NCBI RefSeq assembly: GCF_900096995.1
Contig: NZ_OANT01000012.1
Coordinates: forward strand, 25,712 to 89,711
DNA from: Acinetobacter puyangensis
GTDB taxonomy: Bacteria; Pseudomonadota; Gammaproteobacteria; Pseudomonadales; Moraxellaceae
Direction of reading: 5' to 3'
Length of the DNA stretch: 64,000 nt
Positions 9,852 to 18,898 of this stretch are shown here, in pieces (position 1 is the first letter of the stretch; every line of letters begins with the position of its first letter). Below the pieces are notes generated by a model that was not told where the DNA came from, did not search any database, and saw only the letters and a list, made by a program, of their open reading frames with translations. Position numbers and translations under genes: made by a program.

Positions 9852-12665
9852 ATGCAACGACAATCTGAAACGTTCTGGCACCGCTTTAAAATAACAAATG
9901 CTTATGGGCAATTGATTGCGCTTATTTTTGTGCCGATTATGATTTTGGCATGTACTGGCGCGATTCTGGTGTTAAAAGAAACCTCTCGCTCAATTCAGGC
10001 TCAGCAAGTCTCGGCAGCGTCTGCTATTTTAACCCGTTACAACAAGACCTCTTCGACCTTACTGGATTTGATCCAGCATCATCCAAATCAATACCCACAA
10101 GCCCAAGCCATTTTGCAATATATTTTGAATGAACCTGACCTGATGCGGGCAGCGCTGGTCGATATGCACGGCAATGCACGTTTATATGTGGGCTATAAAC
10201 AAAAACTACCTTGGCCCCAATTTCCAATTACCAGTAATGTCTTTGGTCCAATCCATATCAATGACGGCAATATCTATGGGATGCGGGTCGGCTATAGTGA
10301 AGATGGTCCGATCTGGCTACTGATCGAACTTAACAACCAGTCACTGACCATTGCGCGGTATCGGGTGTGGCTGGCACTGAGTATTACCGGATTATTAACC
10401 CTATTATTACTATTACTGTGCCTTAATTTTTATTCCCGTCGCTGGATTGCGCCGATGTATGAAATCCGTCTGCAACTACAACGCATGAATGCGGACAATC
10501 TGGGCAAACCTTTCCAAGCCAAAAGCTCGGGTGAATTGGGATTATTACAAAAAGATATTGCCAAGCTCTTAAAACGTCTGCATTTTAGTTTTCTGGAATT
10601 AAAAGAACATACCGAACAAACAGAAGATGATTTACGTAAGACACTGGATACATTAGAAGTACAGAATATTACCTATAAGCAAGCACGCGATCAGGCAATC
10701 ACTTCCAATCAGGCCAAATCCGTGTTTCTAGCCAATATCAGTCATGAACTCCGTACACCACTGAATAGTATTGATGGCTTTATTCATCTGATGTTACGCC
10801 GTGGTCATTTGAATGATGAAAACCTGATGTATGTGCAAACCATTCGCAAATCCTCAGCCCATCTTCTGGCCTTGATTAATGACGTACTGGATTTCTCCAA
10901 AATTGATGCAGGTAAACTAGAACTAGAAGTTGCCCCTTTTCATCTGGAAGAAGCTATTTTTGATGTGATGGACATGCTTTCTCCACTTGCCTGTGAAAAA
11001 CACATCAACATGGCCATTTATTATGATGAAGCCTTGCCAATTGCGGTACATGGTGATGTATTGCGTTTCAAACAAATTCTGACCAATCTGGTTTCAAACG
11101 CTATTAAGTTTACACCTGAGGGCGATATTATTGTCCGTACCCGTCTGGAACAGGAGCAATATAATCGAATCACGTTGCACTGTAGTGTTCAGGACAGTGG
11201 CATCGGTTTAAGTGGCACCGATCGTAAAAAATTATTTGCCTCATTTTCACAAGGCGATACCTCGGTTACACGTCAATTTGGGGGTACCGGTCTGGGACTT
11301 GCTATCTCCAAACAACTGGTGCATTTAATGCATGGGCAGATTGGCTTTGAAGATAATCAGGAACGCAACCCAACCGAAAAAGGCGCAACATTCTGGTTTA
11401 CGGCACAGTTGGAATTACCACAGGAACAACCTGTGCAGCAGCAAGACCTTTCGCAATTCCATATCCTGAGCTATATTTCACATCCAGCCACGGCTAATAT
11501 TCTCAAACATTATCTGGAAGGATATGGTGCGCAACATAGCGAAGCAGGTTCTATTCTGGATTTGTTCAGCCGCCTAAAACAATTCAATCAATATGATGAA
11601 AAAGGCTGGGTGTTTGTCGATCACTCTGGTGATACCGAGGCATTATTGCAAGAATTACGCAGTCGTTATGGCGGCAATCTGGTAATTTATGGTTATCAAA
11701 TGTTGCTGGATCCAAGCCTATTGCAGAAATATCATGCCATCGCACTCAATCAACCGATTAGCCGTAGCAATCTGTTAAAGATTTTCTATTCCGATCAGAA
11801 TAAAACCTATGTCGAACCCTTTGATGGTCGCGGTTTACATGTGCTTGCCGTTGATGATCATTTACCCAATTTGATTGTACTAGAAGCATTGCTGAATGAA
11901 CTTAATGTCGAAGTCACCACCGCAATTAGCGGACAAATGGCATTAAATCGTATTCAGGAATGTGTCGATCATAATTTACCGATGTATGATCTGATTTTTA
12001 TGGATATCCAGATGCCGGTGATGTCCGGTATAGAAACCACACAGGCCATTCGTGCACTGGAATACTCGCTTGAACGGCACACAACCTTGCCAATCATTGC
12101 CCTGACCGCCCATGCCATGGCAGAGGAAAAAGAAAAACTGATCAAAGCGGGTATGAATGACTACGTCACAAAACCAATCCAACTTGAACAACTGATCCAG
12201 ATCCTCACCACATGGACCAATGTTAATCAGAAAGAATACCGTCTCGAACAGGAACCCACATCACCCATCATTACAACAGAGGCGAGTGAACACGACATTA
12301 TTTTAGACTGGAATAAGAGTATAGAGCTCTCGGCCAATAAAGTAGATTTAGCAAAAGATCTGTTAAAAATGTTGATCAAAAGCTTTGAAAAAGAACAACA
12401 GGAAATGCAACAACTGATTGACGATGAAGATTTCCCGCAACTTGAACACAATCTACATCGCCTGTATGGTGCAAGTCGGTATATTGGTGTGCCCAAACTA
12501 CAGGAAATTTCGGGCGAATTTGAACAATTTGTTTCGCAACTTCGTAAACAGAAAAAAGTTGCTGATGACATATTTATCGAACAGGTTGCGCAGCGCTTTG
12601 CCCTATTGCTGGAGGCCATGGAACAAATTAAACTGGCAGCACAACCTTATCTTTCCGAAGACTAA
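9852..12665 (+). CDS. gacS: Hybrid sensor histidine kinase, GacS/BarA type
   Basis: Inner-membrane tripartite sensor of 937 residues that should phosphorylate a GacA/UvrY response regulator. Order: first membrane helix (about 20-42), periplasmic sensor of about 130 residues, second helix (about 172-194), HAMP (about 195-250), HisKA with NISHELRTPLNSIDGF (phospho-acceptor His298), and HATPase_c with NLVSNAIKF and FGGTGLGLAISKQL. A degenerate receiver-like stretch follows, then a true receiver with DLIFMDIQMPVMSG (Asp718) and a C-terminal HPt domain with HRLYGASRYIG (His869). All three relay residues are present. In Acinetobacter GacS controls metabolism, biofilm and virulence genes. The start lies about 180 bp from divergent cysM. 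Confidence 0.93.
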   Translation: MQRQSETFWHRFKITNAYGQLIALIFVPIMILACTGAILVLKETSRSIQAQQVSAASAILTRYNKTSSTLLDLIQHHPNQYPQAQAILQYILNEPDLMRAALVDMHGNARLYVGYKQKLPWPQFPITSNVFGPIHINDGNIYGMRVGYSEDGPIWLLIELNNQSLTIARYRVWLALSITGLLTLLLLLLCLNFYSRRWIAPMYEIRLQLQRMNADNLGKPFQAKSSGELGLLQKDIAKLLKRLHFSFLELKEHTEQTEDDLRKTLDTLEVQNITYKQARDQAITSNQAKSVFLANISHELRTPLNSIDGFIHLMLRRGHLNDENLMYVQTIRKSSAHLLALINDVLDFSKIDAGKLELEVAPFHLEEAIFDVMDMLSPLACEKHINMAIYYDEALPIAVHGDVLRFKQILTNLVSNAIKFTPEGDIIVRTRLEQEQYNRITLHCSVQDSGIGLSGTDRKKLFASFSQGDTSVTRQFGGTGLGLAISKQLVHLMHGQIGFEDNQERNPTEKGATFWFTAQLELPQEQPVQQQDLSQFHILSYISHPATANILKHYLEGYGAQHSEAGSILDLFSRLKQFNQYDEKGWVFVDHSGDTEALLQELRSRYGGNLVIYGYQMLLDPSLLQKYHAIALNQPISRSNLLKIFYSDQNKTYVEPFDGRGLHVLAVDDHLPNLIVLEALLNELNVEVTTAISGQMALNRIQECVDHNLPMYDLIFMDIQMPVMSGIETTQAIRALEYSLERHTTLPIIALTAHAMAEEKEKLIKAGMNDYVTKPIQLEQLIQILTTWTNVNQKEYRLEQEPTSPIITTEASEHDIILDWNKSIELSANKVDLAKDLLKMLIKSFEKEQQEMQQLIDDEDFPQLEHNLHRLYGASRYIGVPKLQEISGEFEQFVSQLRKQKKVADDIFIEQVAQRFALLLEAMEQIKLAAQPYLSED

Positions 12666-12797
12666 ATCAAGGAACAAAAGGACCTGAGCAATAAAAGCAG
12701 ACCATGAACCATGCGTCAGATTTCATGATTTGCTTGATATCCAGACATGCTATGCTGAGTCATCATTCAAAAATCATAATGATTTGATGGAGGCATG

Positions 12798-13592
12798 ATG
12801 TCACTCGTCACCTTGGATATTCAAGACAATGGAATTGCAACAGTATCATTAAATCGACCGGATAAACGCAATGCCATGAGCTTTGCCTTATTGCGACAAC
12901 TGATCAAAACTGCTCAACAACTGAAAAAAAATAGAAACGTACGTTGTGTCATTCTCACTGGAAGCAATCAGATATTTAGTTCAGGCATCGATTTAAGCGA
13001 CCTGAACAATCCCAAGAATAGCGCCTATGCGGTTTGGGAATTAGTAAAACCGGGACAAAGTCTATTTCAGAAGGCATTTTTGGTCTGGCAGGATTTACCT
13101 GTACCCGTGATTGCTGCAATCGAAGGCTATTGTTTTGGTGCAGGCATGCAATTGGCACTTGCAGCGGATATACGCATTAGTCACCCCGATACCAAAATGT
13201 CCATCATGGAAAGCCGTTGGGGACTGGTGCCGGATATGGGACTTAGCCGTTCATTAAAAGGTTTGATTGCACTGGATCTGGCCAAGGAATTGACCATGAC
13301 TGCCCGAATTTTTGATGGGCAATATGCCAAAGACATTGGGCTGGTCACCCATATCAACCCACAGCCCTTACAACAGGCACAAACTTTGGCAGAAGAGTTA
13401 CTTCAACGCTCACCGGATGCCTTGCTTGCAGCAAAACGAGTGTTACAGGCCATGGAACATCAACCACAAAAATCCCTGCGTCTTGAAAAAATCTGGCAAT
13501 TACGTCTGCTACTGGGTAAAAACAGTCAACTGGCACGTAAAAAAGATAAACAACCAGAGACCACTTTTTTAGCTCGACAATATCGTGGCTAA
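12798..13592 (+). CDS. Crotonase / enoyl-CoA hydratase family protein
   Basis: A 264-residue crotonase-fold protein that should bind an acyl-CoA. The N-terminus has LNRPDKRNAMSF, the CoA-binding segment with the first oxyanion-hole strand is SSGIDLSDL, and the second oxyanion residue is in IEGYCFGAGMQLALAADIRI. One catalytic position is visible in MESRWGLVPDMG. The enoyl-CoA hydratase glutamates cannot be assigned with certainty, so an isomerase or other crotonase activity is possible. GGAGG lies just upstream of two adjacent ATGs; the second (12798) has the better spacing. No partner fatty-acid genes adjoin it. Confidence 0.84.
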   Translation: MSLVTLDIQDNGIATVSLNRPDKRNAMSFALLRQLIKTAQQLKKNRNVRCVILTGSNQIFSSGIDLSDLNNPKNSAYAVWELVKPGQSLFQKAFLVWQDLPVPVIAAIEGYCFGAGMQLALAADIRISHPDTKMSIMESRWGLVPDMGLSRSLKGLIALDLAKELTMTARIFDGQYAKDIGLVTHINPQPLQQAQTLAEELLQRSPDALLAAKRVLQAMEHQPQKSLRLEKIWQLRLLLGKNSQLARKKDKQPETTFLARQYRG

Positions 13593-13677
13593 TTTTTACC
13601 TCATGATCTTGGCTCAATCATTTTAAGTGATGTTTTTTATGGCATTATTAAGTGATTAAATCAAAGTGAAATCACGA

Positions 13678-14544
13678 ATGAATACAGATAAAACAATTGC
13701 TTTTTTGGGTATGGGACTGATGGGCAGTCGCATGAGCAAGCGATTGATTGATGCTGGCTTTAAGGTAGCGGTGTGGAATCGTACAGCCAGTGCTTGCGAA
13801 CCGATCATTGCCTATGGGGCAGAAGCGCTGGAACTAAAAAATATCGGACAATATCCGATTGTCATGTTGTGTCTTGCTGATGATACCGCGGTCACTACCG
13901 TGGTGGAACACATTCTGCCCGACCTGCAAGAAAATCAGATCTGTATTGATTTTTCCAGTTTATCAGTTTCTGCAACCACACAATTGGCAAAAAAAGTATC
14001 AGAAAAACAGGTCAACTGGATTGATTCTCCTGTCTCCGGTGGCGTTGCAGGTGCAGAACAAGGCACGCTGGTGATCTTTGCCGGAGGTGATGCCAAACTT
14101 ATTCAAGCATTGCATCCTGTCTATGCGCCTCTTGCGCAGCGGGTCACCTGCATGGGCGCTACCGGAACGGGACAAGCCACCAAAATCTGTAATCAGTTAA
14201 TTGTTGCTGCCAGCAGCACCCTCATTGCCGAAGCTGTGGCACTGGCACAAAACGCCGGTGTCGATGCCAACCTACTTGCACCTGCACTGTCCGGTGGTTT
14301 TGCCGACTCCAAGCCCTTCCAGATCTTGTCACCGCGTATGGCCAGCCAAAATTTTGAACCGGTACAATGGAAAGTGCAAACGCTCAGCAAAGATCTGAAT
14401 AATGCGGTTAATCTGGCAGATCAAGTAGGTTTAAACCTGCCTATGGCAGCGCATGCCCTCACCCAGTTACAACAACACCAACAACAAGGATTTGCCGAAA
14501 AAGATCTTTCTACGTTAATCTTAAGTATCAAAAGTACGATCTAG
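13678..14544 (+). CDS. NAD(P)-dependent 3-hydroxyacid dehydrogenase (GlxR/HIBADH family)
   Basis: Beta-hydroxyacid dehydrogenase of 288 residues. The N-terminal Rossmann motif FLGMGLMGSRMSKRL binds the cofactor and an Arg in VWNRT suggests NADPH. The substrate-binding DSPVSGGVAGAEQGTL and the catalytic-lysine segment GTGQATKICNQL follow. Members include 3-hydroxyisobutyrate dehydrogenase and tartronate semialdehyde reductase. The neighbouring hydroxypyruvate-isomerase-like gene, 58 bp downstream, points to three-carbon hydroxyacid metabolism, but the substrate is inferred. A GTG at 13666 is in frame; the ATG at 13678 with AAGTGA upstream is preferred. Confidence 0.85.
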   Translation: MNTDKTIAFLGMGLMGSRMSKRLIDAGFKVAVWNRTASACEPIIAYGAEALELKNIGQYPIVMLCLADDTAVTTVVEHILPDLQENQICIDFSSLSVSATTQLAKKVSEKQVNWIDSPVSGGVAGAEQGTLVIFAGGDAKLIQALHPVYAPLAQRVTCMGATGTGQATKICNQLIVAASSTLIAEAVALAQNAGVDANLLAPALSGGFADSKPFQILSPRMASQNFEPVQWKVQTLSKDLNNAVNLADQVGLNLPMAAHALTQLQQHQQQGFAEKDLSTLILSIKSTI

Positions 14545-14602
14545 TGTTTATGATATTGTATTGCTGCAATAAAATAATTCATAAATGCTTAGGGAAAATC
14601 TC

Positions 14603-15379
14603 ATGTTAAATCTCGCTGTCAATCTTTCAATGATCTTTACCGAAGTTCCACTGATTGAGCGTTTTGCACTGGCAAAACAGCAAGGCTTTCATGCAGTAGA
14701 AATTCAATTTCCTTATGAATTAAGCATTGTGCAAATCCAGCAACAACTTGATCAGCATGATCTTGATCTGGTCCTGATTAATGTTCCGGCTGGTGATTTG
14801 ATGCAAGGCGGCAACGGTCTAGCGGGAATTCCCGGTAAAGAAATTGAATTTGCGCTTGCGGTTAAACATGCCATGGAATATGCATCCAGCCTAAAAGTAC
14901 CTACGGTCAATATTCTGGCAGGCAAACAACCCTTAGATGCAGATTTGCTGCCATGTCTACAAACCCTGGCGGAAAATTTAAAATTCGCCTGTGATGCCTT
15001 CCAAGATGAAAACATCACCCCAGCCATCGAAATGATCAACGATATCGATATGCCAAGGTTTTTGATTCAGAATCTTGCACAAGGTCAGGAAATGCTGGAA
15101 GTGGTCAATCATCCTGCGCTTAAGCTGCAATACGATTGTTATCATATGGCAATGATGGGAGAAAATGTACTGAAAGGTTTACAGGAAAATATCCAGCATA
15201 TTGCCCATATTCAGTTTGCAGATTATCCAAACCGACACGAACCCTCCACTGGCAGAATCAATTATCCTAAAATTTTTGACTGGATTCAGCAAAGTACCTA
15301 TCTGGGATATTGTGCAGCAGAATACAAACCCAGCCAACACTCTCAAGATAGTTTTGACTGGTTAAAGAGTTATATCTAA
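14603..15379 (+). CDS. hyi: Hydroxypyruvate isomerase family TIM barrel
   Basis: A 258-residue protein of the Hyi branch of the xylose-isomerase-like TIM barrels. These convert hydroxypyruvate to tartronate semialdehyde, or related keto-acids in the OtnI subgroup. The metal-ligand acids are visible in PAIEMIN, LQYDCYHMAMMGE, HIQFADYPNRHEP and CAAEYKPS. AGGGA lies seven bases before the ATG at 14603, so this start is chosen over the ATG at 14585. With the upstream dehydrogenase it resembles the hyi-glxR part of the E. coli glyoxylate locus, but no glyoxylate carboligase gene is present. Confidence 0.8.
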   Translation: MLNLAVNLSMIFTEVPLIERFALAKQQGFHAVEIQFPYELSIVQIQQQLDQHDLDLVLINVPAGDLMQGGNGLAGIPGKEIEFALAVKHAMEYASSLKVPTVNILAGKQPLDADLLPCLQTLAENLKFACDAFQDENITPAIEMINDIDMPRFLIQNLAQGQEMLEVVNHPALKLQYDCYHMAMMGENVLKGLQENIQHIAHIQFADYPNRHEPSTGRINYPKIFDWIQQSTYLGYCAAEYKPSQHSQDSFDWLKSYI

Positions 15380-15445
15380 TAACAGGAAAAAAACCTCGGA
15401 AATACGCTTCGACCTACAGGATAAATAAATTATGTTTTTTATTTT

Positions 15446-15480
15446 ACAGGCATACACTCTGTAGGAATATGTATGCCTGT
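15446..15480 (+). terminator. Terminator after hyi
   Basis: An 11-bp stem (ACAGGCATACA with TGTATGCCTGT) with a 13-nt loop, followed by ATTTAATTTA. The T run is weak. It lies between the convergent hyi and hydrolase genes. Confidence 0.5.
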
Positions 15481-15507
15481 ATTTAATTTAGTGATTGTCA
15501 AATGACA

Positions 15508-17346
15508 TTATCTTTTATTGGGAATAAAAGGAAGCAAGATATAACTATCAAACTTTCCACCAGTATAAATGGTTTGTTTTCCTTTAAATTCTGCTGCGTC
15601 TCGCCCTAAATGCATAAATGGCGTGGTTGATTGAAAAGGACCATCACTCTGGCTTGGAAAACTAAAGTCCCGTCCTTGAATAGTCAATGCCAGCGTATAA
15701 TTTGGTGGGACAACAATACTAGTCGGCCAAATTTCAATATCTGCTGGATAGGGCACATTAGGCTGCACTGCAAGTTTCTCTGTATGCAAATGTATCGGTT
15801 GATATGTTGTTGATTTTTCCCGATCAAGTTCTCTATGTGATAAACGCAGCCAACCATGTGTAACAGGGATAGCTGGTGCATTGGAGCCTTCAAAGGTTAT
15901 ATCTTTACCAGTTGGATCCAGTAATCTGACTGTTAAAAACAAATCTGCATCTGTGGTGGAAGAACTAACCCAAAGCTTAGCCATTAATGGTCCTGTGAAT
16001 TCTCGATACTGTTTGCTAGATGGTAATTTAAAAGTCACACCATTAGATAAGGCATCGTATGAAACCGTAGTCTGCCGATGAGAAGTATTAGATTCTAATT
16101 TTAAATCACCACTGCTAAGGTAATATTTCTGGAATTGTGTTCCTTCAAGTGGCCAGTTTTTTTCTGCTCGTATTTTATTTCCCCTGACAGGATCCCGAAC
16201 AGTGATGGTTACATTCGGCTGGTTATTAAATGCATGAACATCATCCTTTAAGAAACGATCAAAAAAGTCTTTTTGGATTTTAAACTCCTGATAAAATGGT
16301 GAAAAATGGTCACTAGAATGCATTCTCAACCACTTCTGCTTGGAGCTTACTCCTAAATATCCATCTAAATTTCCACGTAAATGTAGCCCTGCACCTGCCC
16401 AGTTTCCAACGGATAAAACGGGTATATCAATTCTGGATAAATCTGGTGTTTTCTGGTCATAGAAACTTCCATCAAATGGTTTGGACAACATGTCCTCCAG
16501 CATTGATGTTCGACTATTCAGCAGATAAGATTCCGGCTGTGCTGTACCAACCGCAGAACCACCAACGACTGCATCGACAAATGTGCTTTGCCCATTGCCA
16601 TGCTGATTCGGTAAAATTTGTTTGTTATACCATAAACTTACAAATTGCGTAGAAGGAATACCGCCATGATAAGCAATGTCACGATAAGCATCAACGGCAC
16701 CTTCCCATGGAATAATTGCTGCCAGACCTTTAGGTTTTAATGCAGCTACCTGCCATTGATTAATGGCATAGTAAGAGATTCCCAGCAAGCCAACTTTACC
16801 ATTAGACCAATTTTGTGTTGAAGCCCATTCAATCAATTCCTTGTAGTCCTGAGTTTCTCTTGAGCCCAATGGATCAAGATAACCGGAAGTTTTGCCTGAA
16901 CCACGTGAATCGGCATGAATTACAATATAACCTTCAGGAACCCAACGTTCAGGATCTGGCATTTCCCAGCGCATAAATTGACAGGTAGAACCTTTACACA
17001 AATCTGGTATTTTCTGCGTCATTTTTTTCCATGCATCCAGATAAGGCTGTGCCGTCTGCCATGCCACATCTTTGCCATAAAGACCATGGGTAATAATCAC
17101 TGGATATTTACCCGGTGCCTTGGGTCGATAAATATTGATATGAAGTGGTAAACCATCACTCATATTCACCGTTCGATCATATTCAAAAACCACATCTGGA
17201 TTTGGAAAAGCCTTGATATCTGGTGTCTCTACCACATTATTTTGATTAACTGCACCGTCCTGTGCATGTACATGGGTAGTCAGCATCAGCTGCGTCAAAG
17301 TGATAGTTATCGTCAAAAAAAGCATTTTTGTTTTTTTAAACAACAT
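15508..17346 (-). CDS. Exported CocE/NonD family hydrolase (S15-like)
   Basis: A 612-residue alpha/beta hydrolase of the X-Pro dipeptidyl-peptidase/cocaine-esterase group. A signal peptide covers about residues 1-28 (hydrophobic run, cleavage after HVHA), so it acts in the periplasm or outside. The catalytic domain carries ITHGLYGKD, HADSRGSGKTSGYLDPLG and the nucleophile elbow GISYYA. Likely acid and histidine lie in VLSVGNWAGAG and MHSSDHFSPFY. The last 230 residues form the PepX C-terminal jelly roll (FTGPLMAKLWVSSSTTDADL). It acts on ester or amide bonds; the substrate is unknown. It is divergent from the AraC regulator and close to a FadL-type porin, which suggests hydrophobic esters. 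Confidence 0.8.
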   Translation of the reverse strand: MLFKKTKMLFLTITITLTQLMLTTHVHAQDGAVNQNNVVETPDIKAFPNPDVVFEYDRTVNMSDGLPLHINIYRPKAPGKYPVIITHGLYGKDVAWQTAQPYLDAWKKMTQKIPDLCKGSTCQFMRWEMPDPERWVPEGYIVIHADSRGSGKTSGYLDPLGSRETQDYKELIEWASTQNWSNGKVGLLGISYYAINQWQVAALKPKGLAAIIPWEGAVDAYRDIAYHGGIPSTQFVSLWYNKQILPNQHGNGQSTFVDAVVGGSAVGTAQPESYLLNSRTSMLEDMLSKPFDGSFYDQKTPDLSRIDIPVLSVGNWAGAGLHLRGNLDGYLGVSSKQKWLRMHSSDHFSPFYQEFKIQKDFFDRFLKDDVHAFNNQPNVTITVRDPVRGNKIRAEKNWPLEGTQFQKYYLSSGDLKLESNTSHRQTTVSYDALSNGVTFKLPSSKQYREFTGPLMAKLWVSSSTTDADLFLTVRLLDPTGKDITFEGSNAPAIPVTHGWLRLSHRELDREKSTTYQPIHLHTEKLAVQPNVPYPADIEIWPTSIVVPPNYTLALTIQGRDFSFPSQSDGPFQSTTPFMHLGRDAAEFKGKQTIYTGGKFDSYILLPFIPNKR

Positions 17347-17673
17347 GTTGTATTCTCTCCTTAAGCATATATTTTAAAACTTGAACCATACCTTACGCCG
17401 ATTTAATCGATCACTAGGAAGCTAGAAAAAATTGCGTTAAGATGATTACAGCACCAATTTTTTACTGCTTCAAGCCAAGGTTAAAAGTCATAAATAATGC
17501 CGATTACCCTAATTTTAAAATAATAATACAAGGATAAATAATTTATTTTGATAGATATTAACCAATAGCTCCACAGGTAAATATCTTATTAAAAAAGAAT
17601 AACCATAAAATATTTTTTGGTTATTTATACAATAGCAGATTTAAATGTATTAAGCACATATGGAAGTGATAAA
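17347..17673. promoter_or_regulatory. Intergenic region between hydrolase and AraC regulator
   Basis: About 330 bp of very AT-rich sequence with the divergent promoters of the hydrolase and AraC-type genes. It holds an 8-bp inverted repeat, AATAACCA (17598-17605) and TGGTTATT (17618-17625), just before the regulator. That is a possible operator or weak hairpin. I see no gene here. Confidence 0.35.
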
Positions 17674-18717
17674 ATGAATTTTGACAATCATATCTTGACC
17701 CGCCCAATTATGCCGATTCATCTTCCTTCGGTTTTTATAAATATGTGTCTTTCCCGTGGTTATCAAATTGAACATTTATTAAAAAATACTGGACTAGAAT
17801 TACAGGATTTTTCTAATTTGCAAAATAAATTAAATTTACAACAAATAGAAATCATGATTAATAATGCTTTCATGATCTCTAATGATGTGACTTTATCAAT
17901 TGCCTACAGCCAATATATCCGATTATCACATTTAGGTTCATTAGGTATTGCTATTTTAAATGCTCCAACACTGAAACATATAATTAGTACTATCATAAAA
18001 TATTCATGCTTAATTGATCCAGCAATATTTTTGGATAATCGAATTATTAAAAATAATCTACATCTGTTCTTTGGCGAAAAATTTTTTTCGACTAAAAATC
18101 ACCCCTATTCACATGAAGCTTTATGTTTATCAATTATAAAGTTACTGGAGCTAGTAATTGAAGATAAATTGCCTCAACTTAAAATTTACATGAACACACC
18201 TAAACCATTCTATGCAGATAAATTTAAATTTTTAAATTCTCCAATTTACTGGGAATGCCCACAAAGTAAAATTGTATTTAATGTTCATATTTTAGATAAA
18301 CCGCTACCTGGTGCAAACTCTCTTGCTTTCTTAAAAGCCATTGACGCATGTGAATATGAATATAACTTGCAATTAAAAAATGATGATGCATGGTTATTAA
18401 AACTAAAATCCATTATTTTAAAAAATATACAAAACACTTTGACCGCAGAAAAAATTTCAAATTCTCTGAATTTATCTCGTAGAACTTTTTTTAGAAAACT
18501 TGAAAAATACAATTTAAGCTATGAACAATTAATTGCAAGCACAAAATCTGAATTGGCGATAAAAAATTTAATTAATGAAAAAGGTGAAATAAAAAAAGTT
18601 GCCGACTATTTAGGGTATAGCGATATTTCAAGTTTCTCCAAAGCATTTAAACGTTGGTATGGAATCACACCAAAACAGTGGTATATTAAATATCAATCTG
18701 GTGAATATTTAATTTAA
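17674..18717 (+). CDS. AraC family transcriptional regulator
   Basis: A 347-residue regulator with an N-terminal arabinose-binding-like domain of the AlkR/OruR type (about residues 15-200) and two C-terminal helix-turn-helix motifs. The HTH region reads LTAEKISNSLNLSRRTFFRK, then KKVADYLGYSDISSFSKAFK, ending in the signature RWYGITPKQW. The coding sequence is markedly AT-rich and rich in Lys, Asn and Ile compared with the flanking core genes, which suggests acquisition. The ATG at 17674 has GGAAGTG upstream and is chosen over an earlier in-frame start at 17617. It probably controls the divergent hydrolase and the downstream FadL-like gene. Confidence 0.86.
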   Translation: MNFDNHILTRPIMPIHLPSVFINMCLSRGYQIEHLLKNTGLELQDFSNLQNKLNLQQIEIMINNAFMISNDVTLSIAYSQYIRLSHLGSLGIAILNAPTLKHIISTIIKYSCLIDPAIFLDNRIIKNNLHLFFGEKFFSTKNHPYSHEALCLSIIKLLELVIEDKLPQLKIYMNTPKPFYADKFKFLNSPIYWECPQSKIVFNVHILDKPLPGANSLAFLKAIDACEYEYNLQLKNDDAWLLKLKSIILKNIQNTLTAEKISNSLNLSRRTFFRKLEKYNLSYEQLIASTKSELAIKNLINEKGEIKKVADYLGYSDISSFSKAFKRWYGITPKQWYIKYQSGEYLI

Positions 18718-18898
18718 TCAGCAGATTGACATCCATAAATATCATATACAAATTAAAAATATCAAAGTTAATTATGTATTGAATAAAAACTTGACACAGT
18801 AAAACATGCTTTTGGCACGATCGAACCAAAAAAAATTATATGTTTAGCCAAGAATAAAACTTCAATAAAGTAATGTACTTTCCAGGAAGGAAAACAAT

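Noticed and set aside
18785..18845. Possible sigma-54 promoter (TTGGCACG) before the FadL-like gene
   Set aside because: The -24-like GG is present, but the -12 GC element at correct spacing is missing.
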